A stretch of DNA of 32,791 nucleotides from the NCBI RefSeq assembly GCF_003611675.1, contig NZ_RAWA01000059.1, positions 1 through 32,791 on the forward strand, in the 5' to 3' direction. Each line of letters opens with the position of its first letter. Position 1 is the stretch's first letter. A program made the position numbers and the translations under genes. This DNA is from Corallococcus sp. CA053C. Lineage in GTDB: Bacteria; Myxococcota; Myxococcia; Myxococcales; Myxococcaceae. The notes beneath the pieces were generated by a model. It worked only from the letters and a program-made list of their open reading frames with translations. It was not told the origin of the DNA and did not search any database. This document shows positions 7,801 to 14,874 of this stretch, piece by piece.

Positions 7801-9712
7801 GGCGAACTCCAGCGACACGGACGCCTTCGCTTCCGGTCTGTCGGCCTGGACCGTCTCCAGCAACCTGTACCCCGAGGGTGACTGGAGCATCCGCCAGGAC
7901 GACACGGACTTCATCGCGCACAGCGACGACGCCAACATCGCCGTGGACAGCACCCTGGCCAGCCCCTGGCTGAAGCTGAACGCCACGGGTGACTTCGTCT
8001 TCACCTACTACTATCGCCACTCCTTCGAGACCGACTACACGGCCGCGCAGACGCCGTTCGACGGCGCCGTCGTGGAGTACAGCGTGAACGGCGTGTCGTG
8101 GACGAACGTGTCGACGCTGACCGCCCAGGTGCCCACCGTGGCGCCGTTCTACATGCCCAGCCCCGGCACCATCTCCGCCGGCGGCGGGAACGTGCTGGAG
8201 GGCCAGCGCGCCTACGCCCGCGCGTCCACGGGCTTCCCGGGCTTCCGCCAGCAGGTGCTCAACTTCAAGGACTACTTCCAGAAGCGCGGCATCACGCGGG
8301 TGCAGTTGCGCTTCCACGTGGCCTCTGACTCGGGCCAGGGCGCGTACGGCATGGACGTGGCGTACCCGCAGTTCACGGGCGCGGCGCTGGCGTTCCCCTC
8401 GCAGGTGGATCAGCCGGCGGGCACGGGCGCTTGCAACCAGCGGCCGTTGGCCAGCGCGGGCGCTCCCCAGGTGGTCCCCGAGTTCGTGAGCGTGGGCGGC
8501 CAGCCGCAGCGCAGCACGGTGACGCTCAACGGCACGGGCAGCTTCGACCCGGATGCCGCCTCGGGTGACGCCCTCACCTACCAGTGGACGCAGGTGGGCG
8601 GTCAGGCTGTCGCCACGCTGAGCAACGCGAACACCGCCACGCCGACCTTCGTGGCGGACGTCGCCTTCACGCAGTACCTCCGCTTCCAGCTGGTGGTGAC
8701 GGACGCGCAGGGCAAGGCGAGCGCCCCGAAGACGGTCGACATCGGCATCAACAACGTCAACCGCGCTCCCGTCGTCGTGGCCACCGCGCCCGAGACGGTG
8801 AACGAGGGCGACGCGACGCCCGTGGTGCTGGATGCCTCGGGCTCCACGGATCCGGACGGTGAGGCGCTCACCTTCGCGTGGGCGCAGACCGCTGGCGACG
8901 TGCAGGTGACGCTGACCAACGCCAACACGGCGCAGGCCTCGTTCGTCGCGCCGCAGGTGACGGAGGACACGCAGCTGTCCTTCACCGTCACGGTGACGGA
9001 TGGCGTGGCCAAGAGCACCAAGACCGTCTCGGTGACCGTGAAGAACGTCAACGGCGCGCCGGTGGTGGACGCGGGCGCCGACCAGCAGGCCGAGGCCCGC
9101 ACGACGGTGACGCTGGCCGGTACGGCCACGGATCCGGACGGTGACGCCCTCACCTACGCCTGGACCCAGGTGGATGGCCCGAACGTGACCCTCACGGGGG
9201 GCAACACCGCCTCCGCGACCTTCACCGCGCCGGACGTCAGCGCTGACACCGTCCTGTCCTTCCGCCTGACGGCGACGGCCAACGGCGTGTCGGTGTCCGA
9301 CCTGGTCAACGTGACGGTGCACAAGGCCAACCGTGCGCCGACGGGCACGGGTGGCACCATCACCGTGGACGAGGGCGCCAAGGTGACGATCAACTCCAAC
9401 GCCACCGACGCGGACGGGGACACGCTCACCTACGCGTGGACCCAGACGGGTGGCCCCAGCGTGAGCCTCACGGGCGCGAACACGCCCAAGCTGGAGTTCA
9501 CGGCGCCGCAGGTGAAGTCCGACACGGACCTCACGTTCAGCCTCACCGTGACGGACTCCGATGGCGCCTCGACCGGGGACATCAACTACACGGTCAAGGT
9601 GAAGAACAAGGGCGGTGGCTGCTCGTCCACGGGCGGTTCCGTGGGCGGCATGGCGCCGCTGATGGCCCTGCTCGCGGCCATGGGCCTGACGCGCCGTCGC
9701 AAGAAGGCGTAG
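4847..9712 (+). CDS. secreted M36 (fungalysin) metallopeptidase with PA domain, PKD-like repeats and MYXO-CTERM tail
   Basis: A 1621-residue exported zinc protease. A signal peptide (1-23, ending SAWA) is followed by a fungalysin/thermolysin propeptide (about 60-170). The M36 core carries the zinc site HEWGH at 640-644 and the third ligand E667 in GEGWGD. A protease-associated (PA) domain (about 489-625; LIDRGTCNFVVKSRFAQEAG) is inserted just before the zinc motif. After the core come a CARDB-like beta domain (about 865-970), a jelly-roll-like segment (about 985-1190) and four PKD/Ig-like repeats (1197-1587). The end, GGGC...GG...then a hydrophobic stretch and RRRKK, is a MYXO-CTERM-like sorting signal, implying anchoring or processing at the outer surface. 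The Shine-Dalgarno at 4833-4843 supports the start. A strong hairpin follows the stop. It probably degrades prey or environmental protein. Confidence 0.95.
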   Translation: MRLREKLLTSLLLVPIAGTSAWAKERSNYDAFLEQRESRALAVDPTTAAARGLRVEQTEQRLGVPTFAWAAQDGAQSKSVIRGGMTTEAAARAHLQNVADSYRLSRTDVSGATLRSVHDTGKGAVIATFEQNVNGIPVFRNEIKVIMGRDQSLVALSGYLAPSDLTQTARAKARTGAFRLGAAEAISGAFTDLTGSGTQATAFVNTGTKGDYSFFALSPSAKSALPQDLATPARARQVFFMMAGGLEPAWYVEVNAGPKASVSNDYYGYVISATTGAVLFRNNLTVDVAATPFTYKVWAENVSPYLPDDGPQGTDMTPHPTGNLDGSQGPLNRPAQNITLANSPYSKDDPWLPANATQTAGNNVDAYADLAAPDGYQPGGGDIRPTTTAANTFGYTFDTTQAPNATPEQIKASVVNLFYVNNFLHDWFYDAGFDEASGNAQSVNYGRGGVEGDPIQAQGQDYLNRNNANMSTPADGASPRMQMYLFDGTPELSVTAPASIQGIYEASSASYGSQAYLVTGDIKDAPPENKLGCAAFAADTFKGKIALIDRGTCNFVVKSRFAQEAGAIATVIGNNAAGSPGAMGGNGIDDAFVKTPSLMITQSAAASWRAELANGAVSVKLSRTPKEDRDGTLDNAVIAHEWGHYISNRLIGNAAGLSNNQGRSMGEGWGDFTAMLMQVRAEDVNKPGNNQWQGVYGAAGYVSSGGKNQGYYYGLRRLPYTTQLAKNGLSFRHIANGTALPANANTTALTGTSNSEVHNSGEVWASMLWDCYTSLLNAYPFAEAQDRMKRYVVAGYKATPNAPTFLEARDAILAVALASDPADYTRFVAAFAKRGAGFGAKAPDRNSWDHFGVVESGVTGNTIEVTDLRLDDSKTGCDKDGVLDVGEEGVLHLTVRNVGGGALSAFTGTVSTTSTTATLAFTNGGTVNVPALARGAEAHLTVPVSLTAVTAPDTHAGLKITFTEASLPAAAKTVTFDPRINYDDVANSSDTDAFASGLSAWTVSSNLYPEGDWSIRQDDTDFIAHSDDANIAVDSTLASPWLKLNATGDFVFTYYYRHSFETDYTAAQTPFDGAVVEYSVNGVSWTNVSTLTAQVPTVAPFYMPSPGTISAGGGNVLEGQRAYARASTGFPGFRQQVLNFKDYFQKRGITRVQLRFHVASDSGQGAYGMDVAYPQFTGAALAFPSQVDQPAGTGACNQRPLASAGAPQVVPEFVSVGGQPQRSTVTLNGTGSFDPDAASGDALTYQWTQVGGQAVATLSNANTATPTFVADVAFTQYLRFQLVVTDAQGKASAPKTVDIGINNVNRAPVVVATAPETVNEGDATPVVLDASGSTDPDGEALTFAWAQTAGDVQVTLTNANTAQASFVAPQVTEDTQLSFTVTVTDGVAKSTKTVSVTVKNVNGAPVVDAGADQQAEARTTVTLAGTATDPDGDALTYAWTQVDGPNVTLTGGNTASATFTAPDVSADTVLSFRLTATANGVSVSDLVNVTVHKANRAPTGTGGTITVDEGAKVTINSNATDADGDTLTYAWTQTGGPSVSLTGANTPKLEFTAPQVKSDTDLTFSLTVTDSDGASTGDINYTVKVKNKGGGCSSTGGSVGGMAPLMALLAAMGLTRRRKKA
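8435..9607 (+). repeat. four tandem PKD/Ig-like repeats within the protease
   Basis: Four imperfect units of about 92-109 codons begin at residues 1197, 1306, 1403 and 1496 (DNA 8435, 8762, 9053 and 9332). Each starts with a variant of R/GAPV and carries the core 'DPDGDALTYAWTQ', a 'V.L...NT..A.F.AP' strand and 'L.F.LTVTD'. Neighbouring linkers end in 'VNxAP'. Such repeats are extracellular spacers or adhesion modules. Units 2-4 are most alike, suggesting duplication. Confidence 0.85.
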
Positions 9713-9715
9713 TCG

Positions 9716-9739
9716 TCCTGAAGTCCTGAAGCCCTGAAG
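9716..9739 (+). repeat. three tandem copies of an 8-bp unit
   Basis: TCCTGAAG, TCCTGAAG and CCCTGAAG occur back to back just after the protease stop codon at 9710-9712. This is probably a simple slippage repeat without function. Confidence 0.6.
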
Positions 9740-9744
9740 TCACG

Positions 9745-9778
9745 GAGGGGCGGTCCTCGAAGGTGAGGGCCGCCCCTC
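9745..9778 (+). terminator. strong hairpin after the protease gene
   Basis: GAGGGGCGG (9745-9753) pairs with CCGCCCCTC (9770-9778). The stem continues inward through a T-G wobble and CCTC/GAGG, giving about 14 bp around the loop GAAGGT. It begins 33 bp after the protease stop and is followed by TCTTCGTTTCC, a weak T-rich tail. A terminator is the simplest reading. Confidence 0.8.
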
Positions 9779-9831
9779 TCTTCGTTTCCACCGGACACCC
9801 GTGGACGGGGAGCGGTAGGCTTCCGCGCCTC

Positions 9832-10227
9832 ATGGCACGCACGTTCCAGGTGGGAGACACCTTCACCCACGTCCGTCAGTGCGACCGGCTGCGGCCGGTC
9901 TATTACGCGGGCGCTTCCGGGGACTACAACCCCATCCACATCGACCCCGAGGTGGGGAAGCTCGCCGGCTTCAACGGCGTCATCCTCCAGGGGCTCTGCA
10001 CGCTGGGCTGGGCCGTGGAGGCGGTGGCCCTCTTCGTGGGGGACCCGGGCCTCGTGCGCCGCGTGCGGGTGCGCTTCTCCCGGCCGGTGCTGCCCGAGGA
10101 CACCGTCACCTTCGCAGGCCGCGTCGTCGCCGTCGCGGACGGCCGGCTGACCACCGAAGTCACCGCCACCAACCAGCGCGGCGAGCCCGTCCTCCGGGGC
10201 GCCGTCGTCGAAACCTCGCTCGGATAG
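9832..10227 (+). CDS. MaoC-like hot-dog dehydratase (catalytic subunit type)
   Basis: A 131-residue single hot-dog protein. The R-specific hydratase signature is complete: ASGDYNPIHIDPEVGKLAGF, with D31, N33 and H36 as the expected catalytic and structural residues, followed by VILQG. The family hydrates enoyl thioesters or dehydrates (3R)-hydroxyacyl thioesters. Length matches HadB-type subunits, which work with a partner lacking the Asp-His motif. The next gene, 2 bp downstream, is such a partner, so a heterodimer is likely. The ATG at 9832 gives the usual MARTFQVGDTFT beginning; the longer frame from 9763 would start inside the protease terminator hairpin. Whether the thioester is CoA- or ACP-bound cannot be told. 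Confidence 0.88.
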   Translation: MARTFQVGDTFTHVRQCDRLRPVYYAGASGDYNPIHIDPEVGKLAGFNGVILQGLCTLGWAVEAVALFVGDPGLVRRVRVRFSRPVLPEDTVTFAGRVVAVADGRLTTEVTATNQRGEPVLRGAVVETSLG

Positions 10228-10229
10228 CC

Positions 10230-10712
10230 ATGGCCCTGGACCCGAAGTTCATTGGCCGTGCGTACGGCCCGTTCACCTACGAAATCGGCCGGGAGAAGCT
10301 GCGCGAGTTCTCCCTCATCCTCGGGGGCTCCGTGCCCTCCGCGGGCACCTTCGGAGAGCCGCCCGCGCACGTCAGTCCCCTGCTCTACTCGCAGGACGCG
10401 GCGGCGGCGGGGCCCTACGGGGACGTCATCGCCTTCCCCAGCTTCGCGGTGGTGTTCGCCATCCGCCCCTTCAGCGCCGCCATCGCGGATCCGGAGCTGG
10501 GCGTGGACCGCGTGCGGCTGGTGCACGGCGAGCAGGAATTGGAGTTCCTGGGGGTGATGCGCCCCGGCGACGTGCTCACCACCACGGGCCACATCTCCGA
10601 GCTGTACCGCAAGGCCGGGATGGACTTCCTCGTCGTCACCACCGAGACGCTCAACGCGCGCGGCGAGCCCGTGGTGCGCGGCGTCTGGACGGCCGTCATC
10701 CGCCCGGCGTGA
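10230..10712 (+). CDS. MaoC N-terminal-type (FAS1-like) dehydratase subunit
   Basis: A 160-residue hot-dog protein resembling the N-terminal half of double hot-dog dehydratases and HadA/HadC subunits. It starts MALDPKFIGRAYGPFTYEIG, and an RLVHGEQELEFLGVMRPGDVL segment is typical of this group. It lacks the D-x4-H active site, as expected for the substrate-binding partner of the preceding gene. That gene stops at 10227, 2 bp before this ATG, so the two are co-translated. The order (catalytic subunit first) is the reverse of mycobacterial hadA-hadB. Its last 17 bp overlap the 3' end of the convergent TPR gene on the other strand, so no room for a terminator remains between the two genes. Confidence 0.85.
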   Translation: MALDPKFIGRAYGPFTYEIGREKLREFSLILGGSVPSAGTFGEPPAHVSPLLYSQDAAAAGPYGDVIAFPSFAVVFAIRPFSAAIADPELGVDRVRLVHGEQELEFLGVMRPGDVLTTTGHISELYRKAGMDFLVVTTETLNARGEPVVRGVWTAVIRPA

Positions 10713-11526
10713 AGCCGGGGGACTCGCCGGGGGAGATGATTCCCTCGTCGAGCAGCTGCGCGAGGATGCGCGCGGTGTCCAGCCGCGACATCCCCGACAG
10801 CGCGAAGAGGTCGTCGAAGCTCACCGCGCCGTCAATCTGCGCGAGCACGAAGCCGGCGCGGTGATCCAGGTTCAGCCAGATGATGTCGTCCGGTTGCAGG
10901 CGCACGCGCGGCATCCGGCTCAGGTCGCCCAGGCGGGCCTCCAGCATCGACACCAGGATGCGCTCGCTGCGATCCCTCAGCGCCTCCACGCGAGGGTCCT
11001 CCGGCGCCAGCGACTGCGCCCGGCGCAGCAGGTCCACCGCGCCCGAATGGTCATCCAGCGTCAGCAGGTCCTCCGCCCCGCGCAGCAGGCACTCCACCTC
11101 GGAGCCCTGGGGGAGCGCGCCGCCCATCACGGAGAAGGCCTCCGGGAGGCCGAACTCCTGCGTGCGGTGCTCCTCCGCGATGAGGTCCAACGCGTCGCCC
11201 CGCATCCCGGTTCCCTCGGGGAGACTGACGGATTCGGGCAGGGGCCTGGCGGGGCCGGCGCTGGCGGAATCGGCCCAGGCGCCCCAGTCCCCCTCCAGGT
11301 CGGGGCCCGCTGCGTTCGCCGCCTGCGTGGCCCCCGGGCCCGTGGCGCCGCCACCCGGCCCCAGGAGCTGGCGCGCGCGCGCGTTGGTGGGATCCAGCTC
11401 CAGCGCTCGCAGGAACAGCTTCTCCGCGCCCGACGTATCGCCACTCAGTCGCAACAGCAACCCGGCCTCGACGAGCTGCCTGGCGCGCAGCGTGTTCATG
11501 GCGAGCTCCATCTCGGGGCGTGACAC
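10696..11526 (-). CDS. TPR protein with C-terminal winged-helix-like module
   Basis: A 276-residue protein, the last gene of the J-domain/DnaK run. Residues about 10-50 form a TPR (AEKLFLRALELDPTNARARQ) and another lies near 155-185 (AVDLLRRAQSLAPEDPRVEA). Between them is a Gly/Ala/Pro-rich linker. The C-terminus (about 215-265: LNLDHRAGFVLAQIDGAVSF then a helix pair ending DEGIISP) matches the small winged-helix module often found next to DUF4388/PATAN domains in myxobacteria, and a related segment occurs near the N-terminus of the J-domain protein two genes upstream. I report the GTG at 11526; ATGs at 11511 and 11499 are alternatives, the latter preceded by an SD-like GAGATGGAG. It probably acts as a chaperone-associated adaptor; function unknown. 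Confidence 0.75.
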   Translation of the reverse strand: MSRPEMELAMNTLRARQLVEAGLLLRLSGDTSGAEKLFLRALELDPTNARARQLLGPGGGATGPGATQAANAAGPDLEGDWGAWADSASAGPARPLPESVSLPEGTGMRGDALDLIAEEHRTQEFGLPEAFSVMGGALPQGSEVECLLRGAEDLLTLDDHSGAVDLLRRAQSLAPEDPRVEALRDRSERILVSMLEARLGDLSRMPRVRLQPDDIIWLNLDHRAGFVLAQIDGAVSFDDLFALSGMSRLDTARILAQLLDEGIISPGESPGFTPGG

Positions 11527-11588
11527 GGGCGTGCACCGCGCGGCCGGCAGGAACAGCGGGACGTGGCGGAGGGCCCGGGCATGCGCGG

Positions 11589-13433
11589 CTACCGTCCTGG
11601 CGCCCCGCGCGGGCTGGCCGAGCGCAAGAGAGGCAGGCTCTGCGAGAGCGCCTCGCAGGCCCGCGTGAGGGCGCCCACGTCCTCGCCGCCGCGCACCTGT
11701 CGCGCGTTGTCCAGGGCCATCTCGGCGCGGGCGACCACGTCGGGCGACAGGCCTCCGGCCCCGGGCAGGAGCCGGACGCGGGAGAGCGCGTCCACCAGGT
11801 CGCGGGCCAGGGTGTCCAGCTCCACGCGCTTCGTCTTCAGCTCCTCGGAGGCGCGCGCCGTCACCATCCAGTCGCGCTGCTCGTCCATGATGCGGCGCAG
11901 CTCGTCCTCCGTGAGGCCGCTGGACGCGGTGACGGTGATGGACTGGCGCAGGCCCGTGTCCCGGTCGCGCGCGGACACGGACACGATGCCTTCCGCGTTG
12001 ATGTCGAACGTCACTTCAATCTCCACCTGACCGCGCGGCGCCTCGCGCAGGCCGGTGAGGAGGAACTCGCCCAGCAGCTCGTTGTGGTGCGCCAGTTCGT
12101 GCTCGCCCTGGAGCACCATGATCTTCACCGTGCGCTGGAAGTCCTTGGACGTGGCGAACACCTCCGTCGCGGACGTGGGCACGGTGGTGTTGCGCGGAAT
12201 CAGCCGGCGCACGTAGCCGCCCGCGATGGCCACGCCCATGCTCTGCGGCGTGACGTCCAGGAGCAGCAGCTCCCCCTCCTGCGCCACCAGCGCGTGCGCC
12301 TGGATGGCTGCGCCCAGGGCCACCACCTCCTCGGCGTGCACGCCCTTGCAGGGCTCGCGGCGGAAGTACTGGCGCACCTGCTCCACGATGCGGGGCATGC
12401 GCGACATGCCGCCCACGAGGATGACCTCCTTCAGCTCCGACGGGCGCACGCTCGCCTCGCCCAGGACCTCGGAGGTGATGCCCACCAGGCGCTCGCCCAG
12501 GTCCGCGGTCAGGTCCTCCAGCTTCTCGCGCGTGAGCGTCGTCTGGAGGTGCAGCGCGGCGCCTCCGCCCGGCGGCGTGCAGATGAAGGGCAGGTGCAGC
12601 TGCGTCTCCTTCACCGACGACAGCTCCACCTTCGCCTTCTCCGCGGCGTCCTTCAGCCGCTGCAGCGCCATGCGGTCCTTGCGCAGGTCGATGCCGTGCT
12701 CCTTGGCGAAGCCGAACACCATCCACTCGATGATGCGGTGGTCCCAGTCCTCGCCGCCGAGGAACGTGTCGCCGCCCGTCGCCACGACGTCGAAGATGCC
12801 GTTGTTGATCTCCAGCACCGACACGTCGAAGGTGCCGCCGCCCAGATCCAACACGGCGATCTTCCCGTTCACCGTGCGCCCGAAGCCGTACGCCAGCGCC
12901 GCGGCGGTGGGCTCGTTGATGATGCGCAGCACCTCCAGCCCGGCGATGCGGCCCGCGTCCTTGGTGGCCTGGCGCTGGCCGTCGTTGAAGTAGGCCGGCA
13001 CGGTGATGACGGCCTGGGTGACGGGCCGCCCGAAGTGGGCCTCCGCGTCCGCCTTCAGCTCCGCCAGAATCATGGCGCTGATCTCCGGCACGGCCAGGTC
13101 GCGGCCCGCCAGCCGGATGCGCACGTCGTCGTGCGCGCCGCACACCACCTGGTACGTGAGCGCGCGCAGCGCGTCCTGCACCGGGTGCGAGGAGAACTTG
13201 CGGCCGATGAGGCGCTTCGCCGCGGACACCGTCTCCTGCGGGTTGGTGATGGCCTGCCGCTTGGCGATGCCGCCCACCAGCCGCTTGCCGTTCTTCGACA
13301 CCGCCACCACGGACGGCGTGAGGGGCACGCCCGTGCGGTTCTTGATGATGAGGGGCTGGCCGTCCTGGACGGTGGCGACGAGGCTGTTCGTCGTCCCCAG
13401 GTCGATGCCAATCAGCGGTTCGGGCTCAGCCAT
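11589..13433 (-). CDS. Hsp70/DnaK paralogue
   Basis: A 614-residue Hsp70. The ATPase domain has GIDLGTTNS at 9-17, the [20 protein letters not shown] strand, [23 protein letters not shown] and VGGMSRMPR. The substrate-binding beta domain follows ([17 protein letters not shown], then [15 protein letters not shown]). The C-terminal lid is shorter than in E. coli DnaK (638) and ends in [11 protein letters not shown] rather than an acidic EEVD-like tail. No grpE is adjacent, while a J-domain gene lies just upstream. This looks like a specialised paralogue rather than the housekeeping dnaK. M. xanthus has DnaK homologues (SglK, StkA) affecting social motility and exopolysaccharide, but I cannot assign this to either. 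It starts 15 bp after the J-domain gene stop. Confidence 0.93.
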   Translation of the reverse strand: MAEPEPLIGIDLGTTNSLVATVQDGQPLIIKNRTGVPLTPSVVAVSKNGKRLVGGIAKRQAITNPQETVSAAKRLIGRKFSSHPVQDALRALTYQVVCGAHDDVRIRLAGRDLAVPEISAMILAELKADAEAHFGRPVTQAVITVPAYFNDGQRQATKDAGRIAGLEVLRIINEPTAAALAYGFGRTVNGKIAVLDLGGGTFDVSVLEINNGIFDVVATGGDTFLGGEDWDHRIIEWMVFGFAKEHGIDLRKDRMALQRLKDAAEKAKVELSSVKETQLHLPFICTPPGGGAALHLQTTLTREKLEDLTADLGERLVGITSEVLGEASVRPSELKEVILVGGMSRMPRIVEQVRQYFRREPCKGVHAEEVVALGAAIQAHALVAQEGELLLLDVTPQSMGVAIAGGYVRRLIPRNTTVPTSATEVFATSKDFQRTVKIMVLQGEHELAHHNELLGEFLLTGLREAPRGQVEIEVTFDINAEGIVSVSARDRDTGLRQSITVTASSGLTEDELRRIMDEQRDWMVTARASEELKTKRVELDTLARDLVDALSRVRLLPGAGGLSPDVVARAEMALDNARQVRGGEDVGALTRACEALSQSLPLLRSASPRGAPGR

Positions 13434-13448
13434 GGGGACGCATGCACC

Positions 13449-14852
13449 TCACGAGAACGTCCAACGCAACTTCTTGAGGGCCGCGCGTCCCTCGGCGTGG
13501 TCCGGATCCAGGCGCACGACCTCTTCGAAGTGGTGCTTGGCCTGCTTCTTCTGTCCCGCCACCAGCAGCACCTGCGCCAGCAGCAGCTGGTACTCCACGC
13601 GCCCGGGCTTCAACTCCACCGCCCGCTGGGCGAGCGCGCGCACCTCCTGCGGGTCCTGGTTCAGCTCCCGGCCAATGCGCGCGGCCTGATACGCGGCCTC
13701 CGGGTTGTCGCCGTTGAGCGAGACGGCCAGCTTGTACGCCGACTGGGCGCCCGCGAAGTCCCCGCGCATCTCCATCTCCTGGCCGCGCTCCACCTCGGTC
13801 TGCGCGCGGTGCAGGTCGTGCTTGCGGCGCGCGTCGACGAGCAGCGCGGCGACCTCGCGGTTCTTCGGATCCAGGCCCAGCACGTGGTTGAAGTCCTGGT
13901 AGGCCCGCTCGAAGTCTCCGCGCGTGATGGCCGCCCTGCCCCGCGCGATGAGCTCCGTGAGCTTGTGGCTGCGCGCCATGTACGGGTGCCGCGCGAGGCG
14001 GGCCTGCCGTTCGGCGCGGCGGGCCTCGGACTCCGGGTCGTCCGGAGCGGGCGCGGGCGCGGGAGTCGGCTGGACGGACGCGAAGGTCCCAGACGGCGGG
14101 CGTGCGGCGGCGGCGGCTCCGGAGGCCGCGGGCGAGGGCTGGACCGACGCGAAGGTCCCCGAGGGCGGCCGTGCCGCGCTGGACGCGGGTGGGACGGACG
14201 CGAAGGCGCCGGACGGCGGACGTGCGGCGGGAGAGGCCACGGGGGCCGGCGTCGCGGGGCGCTGCTCCGCGCGGCTGAGGGCGTTCTGGGCGTCGGTGAG
14301 GCGCTTGAAGATGCGCTCCAGCCGGGCGCGGAAGCTGCCCAGGTTCTTGCCGAAGTAGCGGTCCGGGTGGAAGCGCCGGGACGCGTTGTAATAGGCCTGT
14401 TTCACCTCGGCGGCGGTGGCGCCCCGGGGCACGCCCAGCACGGCGTGGTGATCCATCCCGTCGATCGCGCGCTCCAGGTCGATGATCTCGCGCTTCTGTT
14501 CGGGGTCCAGGTCCACTTCCTCGGACATGGCGGCGTCCACCACCGGGGCGGCGGGCGCGGTGCGGGCCACCACGCGCGCGGGGACGATGGCGCCCTTGGC
14601 GCGCAGGGACAGCAGCACGGCGATGGTGCGCGCCTCGCCCAGCGTGGAGCGGGACAGCACCGCGTCGATGCGCTCGACACGGCCCACCAACGCCAGCACC
14701 GTGCCCTCCTCCGGACTGAGCTGGAGGCGAGACGGGTCCAGGTGGGGCACCGTGGCGATGTGGTCGGTCCGGCCCCCCAGGCCGACGATGGGGTTGGGCG
14801 CGCTCAAGCGAATCCCCGAGTGTAGGTATCCGGGACGCAGGGCGTCAAACAT
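13449..14852 (-). CDS. J-domain protein with winged-helix-like N-terminus and TPRs
   Basis: A 467-residue putative co-chaperone. The N-terminus (about 40-100: LSPEEGTVLALVGRVERIDA, then a helix pair ending KGAIVP) resembles the winged-helix module at the C-terminus of the TPR gene at 10696. A J-domain follows (about 132-195: MDHHAVLGVPRGATAAEVKQ; catalytic HPD at 162-164), which should stimulate ATP hydrolysis by the DnaK encoded next. Three copies of ARPPSGxFASV then form a Pro/Ala linker, and TPR-like helices fill 300-467. I chose the ATG at 14852 because the upstream extension would overlap the aminotransferase gene. The stop is 15 bp before dnaK, so the pair is co-transcribed. Client proteins are unknown. 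Confidence 0.85.
   Translation of the reverse strand: MFDALRPGYLHSGIRLSAPNPIVGLGGRTDHIATVPHLDPSRLQLSPEEGTVLALVGRVERIDAVLSRSTLGEARTIAVLLSLRAKGAIVPARVVARTAPAAPVVDAAMSEEVDLDPEQKREIIDLERAIDGMDHHAVLGVPRGATAAEVKQAYYNASRRFHPDRYFGKNLGSFRARLERIFKRLTDAQNALSRAEQRPATPAPVASPAARPPSGAFASVPPASSAARPPSGTFASVQPSPAASGAAAAARPPSGTFASVQPTPAPAPAPDDPESEARRAERQARLARHPYMARSHKLTELIARGRAAITRGDFERAYQDFNHVLGLDPKNREVAALLVDARRKHDLHRAQTEVERGQEMEMRGDFAGAQSAYKLAVSLNGDNPEAAYQAARIGRELNQDPQEVRALAQRAVELKPGRVEYQLLLAQVLLVAGQKKQAKHHFEEVVRLDPDHAEGRAALKKLRWTFS
14072..14228 (-). repeat. three-copy repeat encoding ARPPSGxFASV linker
   Basis: Three near-identical units (about 14072-14108, 14138-14176 and 14188-14228) each encode ARPPSG-T/A-FASV followed by Q/P and P. 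They lie between the J-domain and the TPRs. The conserved protein motif within a variable Ala/Pro filler suggests a short binding motif or a flexible spacer grown by duplication. Confidence 0.75.
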
Positions 14853-14874
14853 CCCGGGGTTGGCGGGCCCCCCG

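Noticed and set aside
4778-9322. 1514-codon open frame on the minus strand opposite the protease
   Set aside because: The translation is low-complexity Arg/His/Val/Gly-rich with no domain, as expected for the antisense frame of a high-GC gene. The plus frame has a signal peptide, catalytic motifs and repeats.
9716-9739. Three 8-bp tandem copies as a regulatory repeat
   Set aside because: Too short, directly after a stop codon, and close to a terminator. Replication slippage explains it.
11520-14825. 1101-codon plus-strand open frame across the dnaK and J-domain genes
   Set aside because: Arg/His/Leu/Gln-rich shadow. The opposite strand encodes complete Hsp70 and J-domain sequences.
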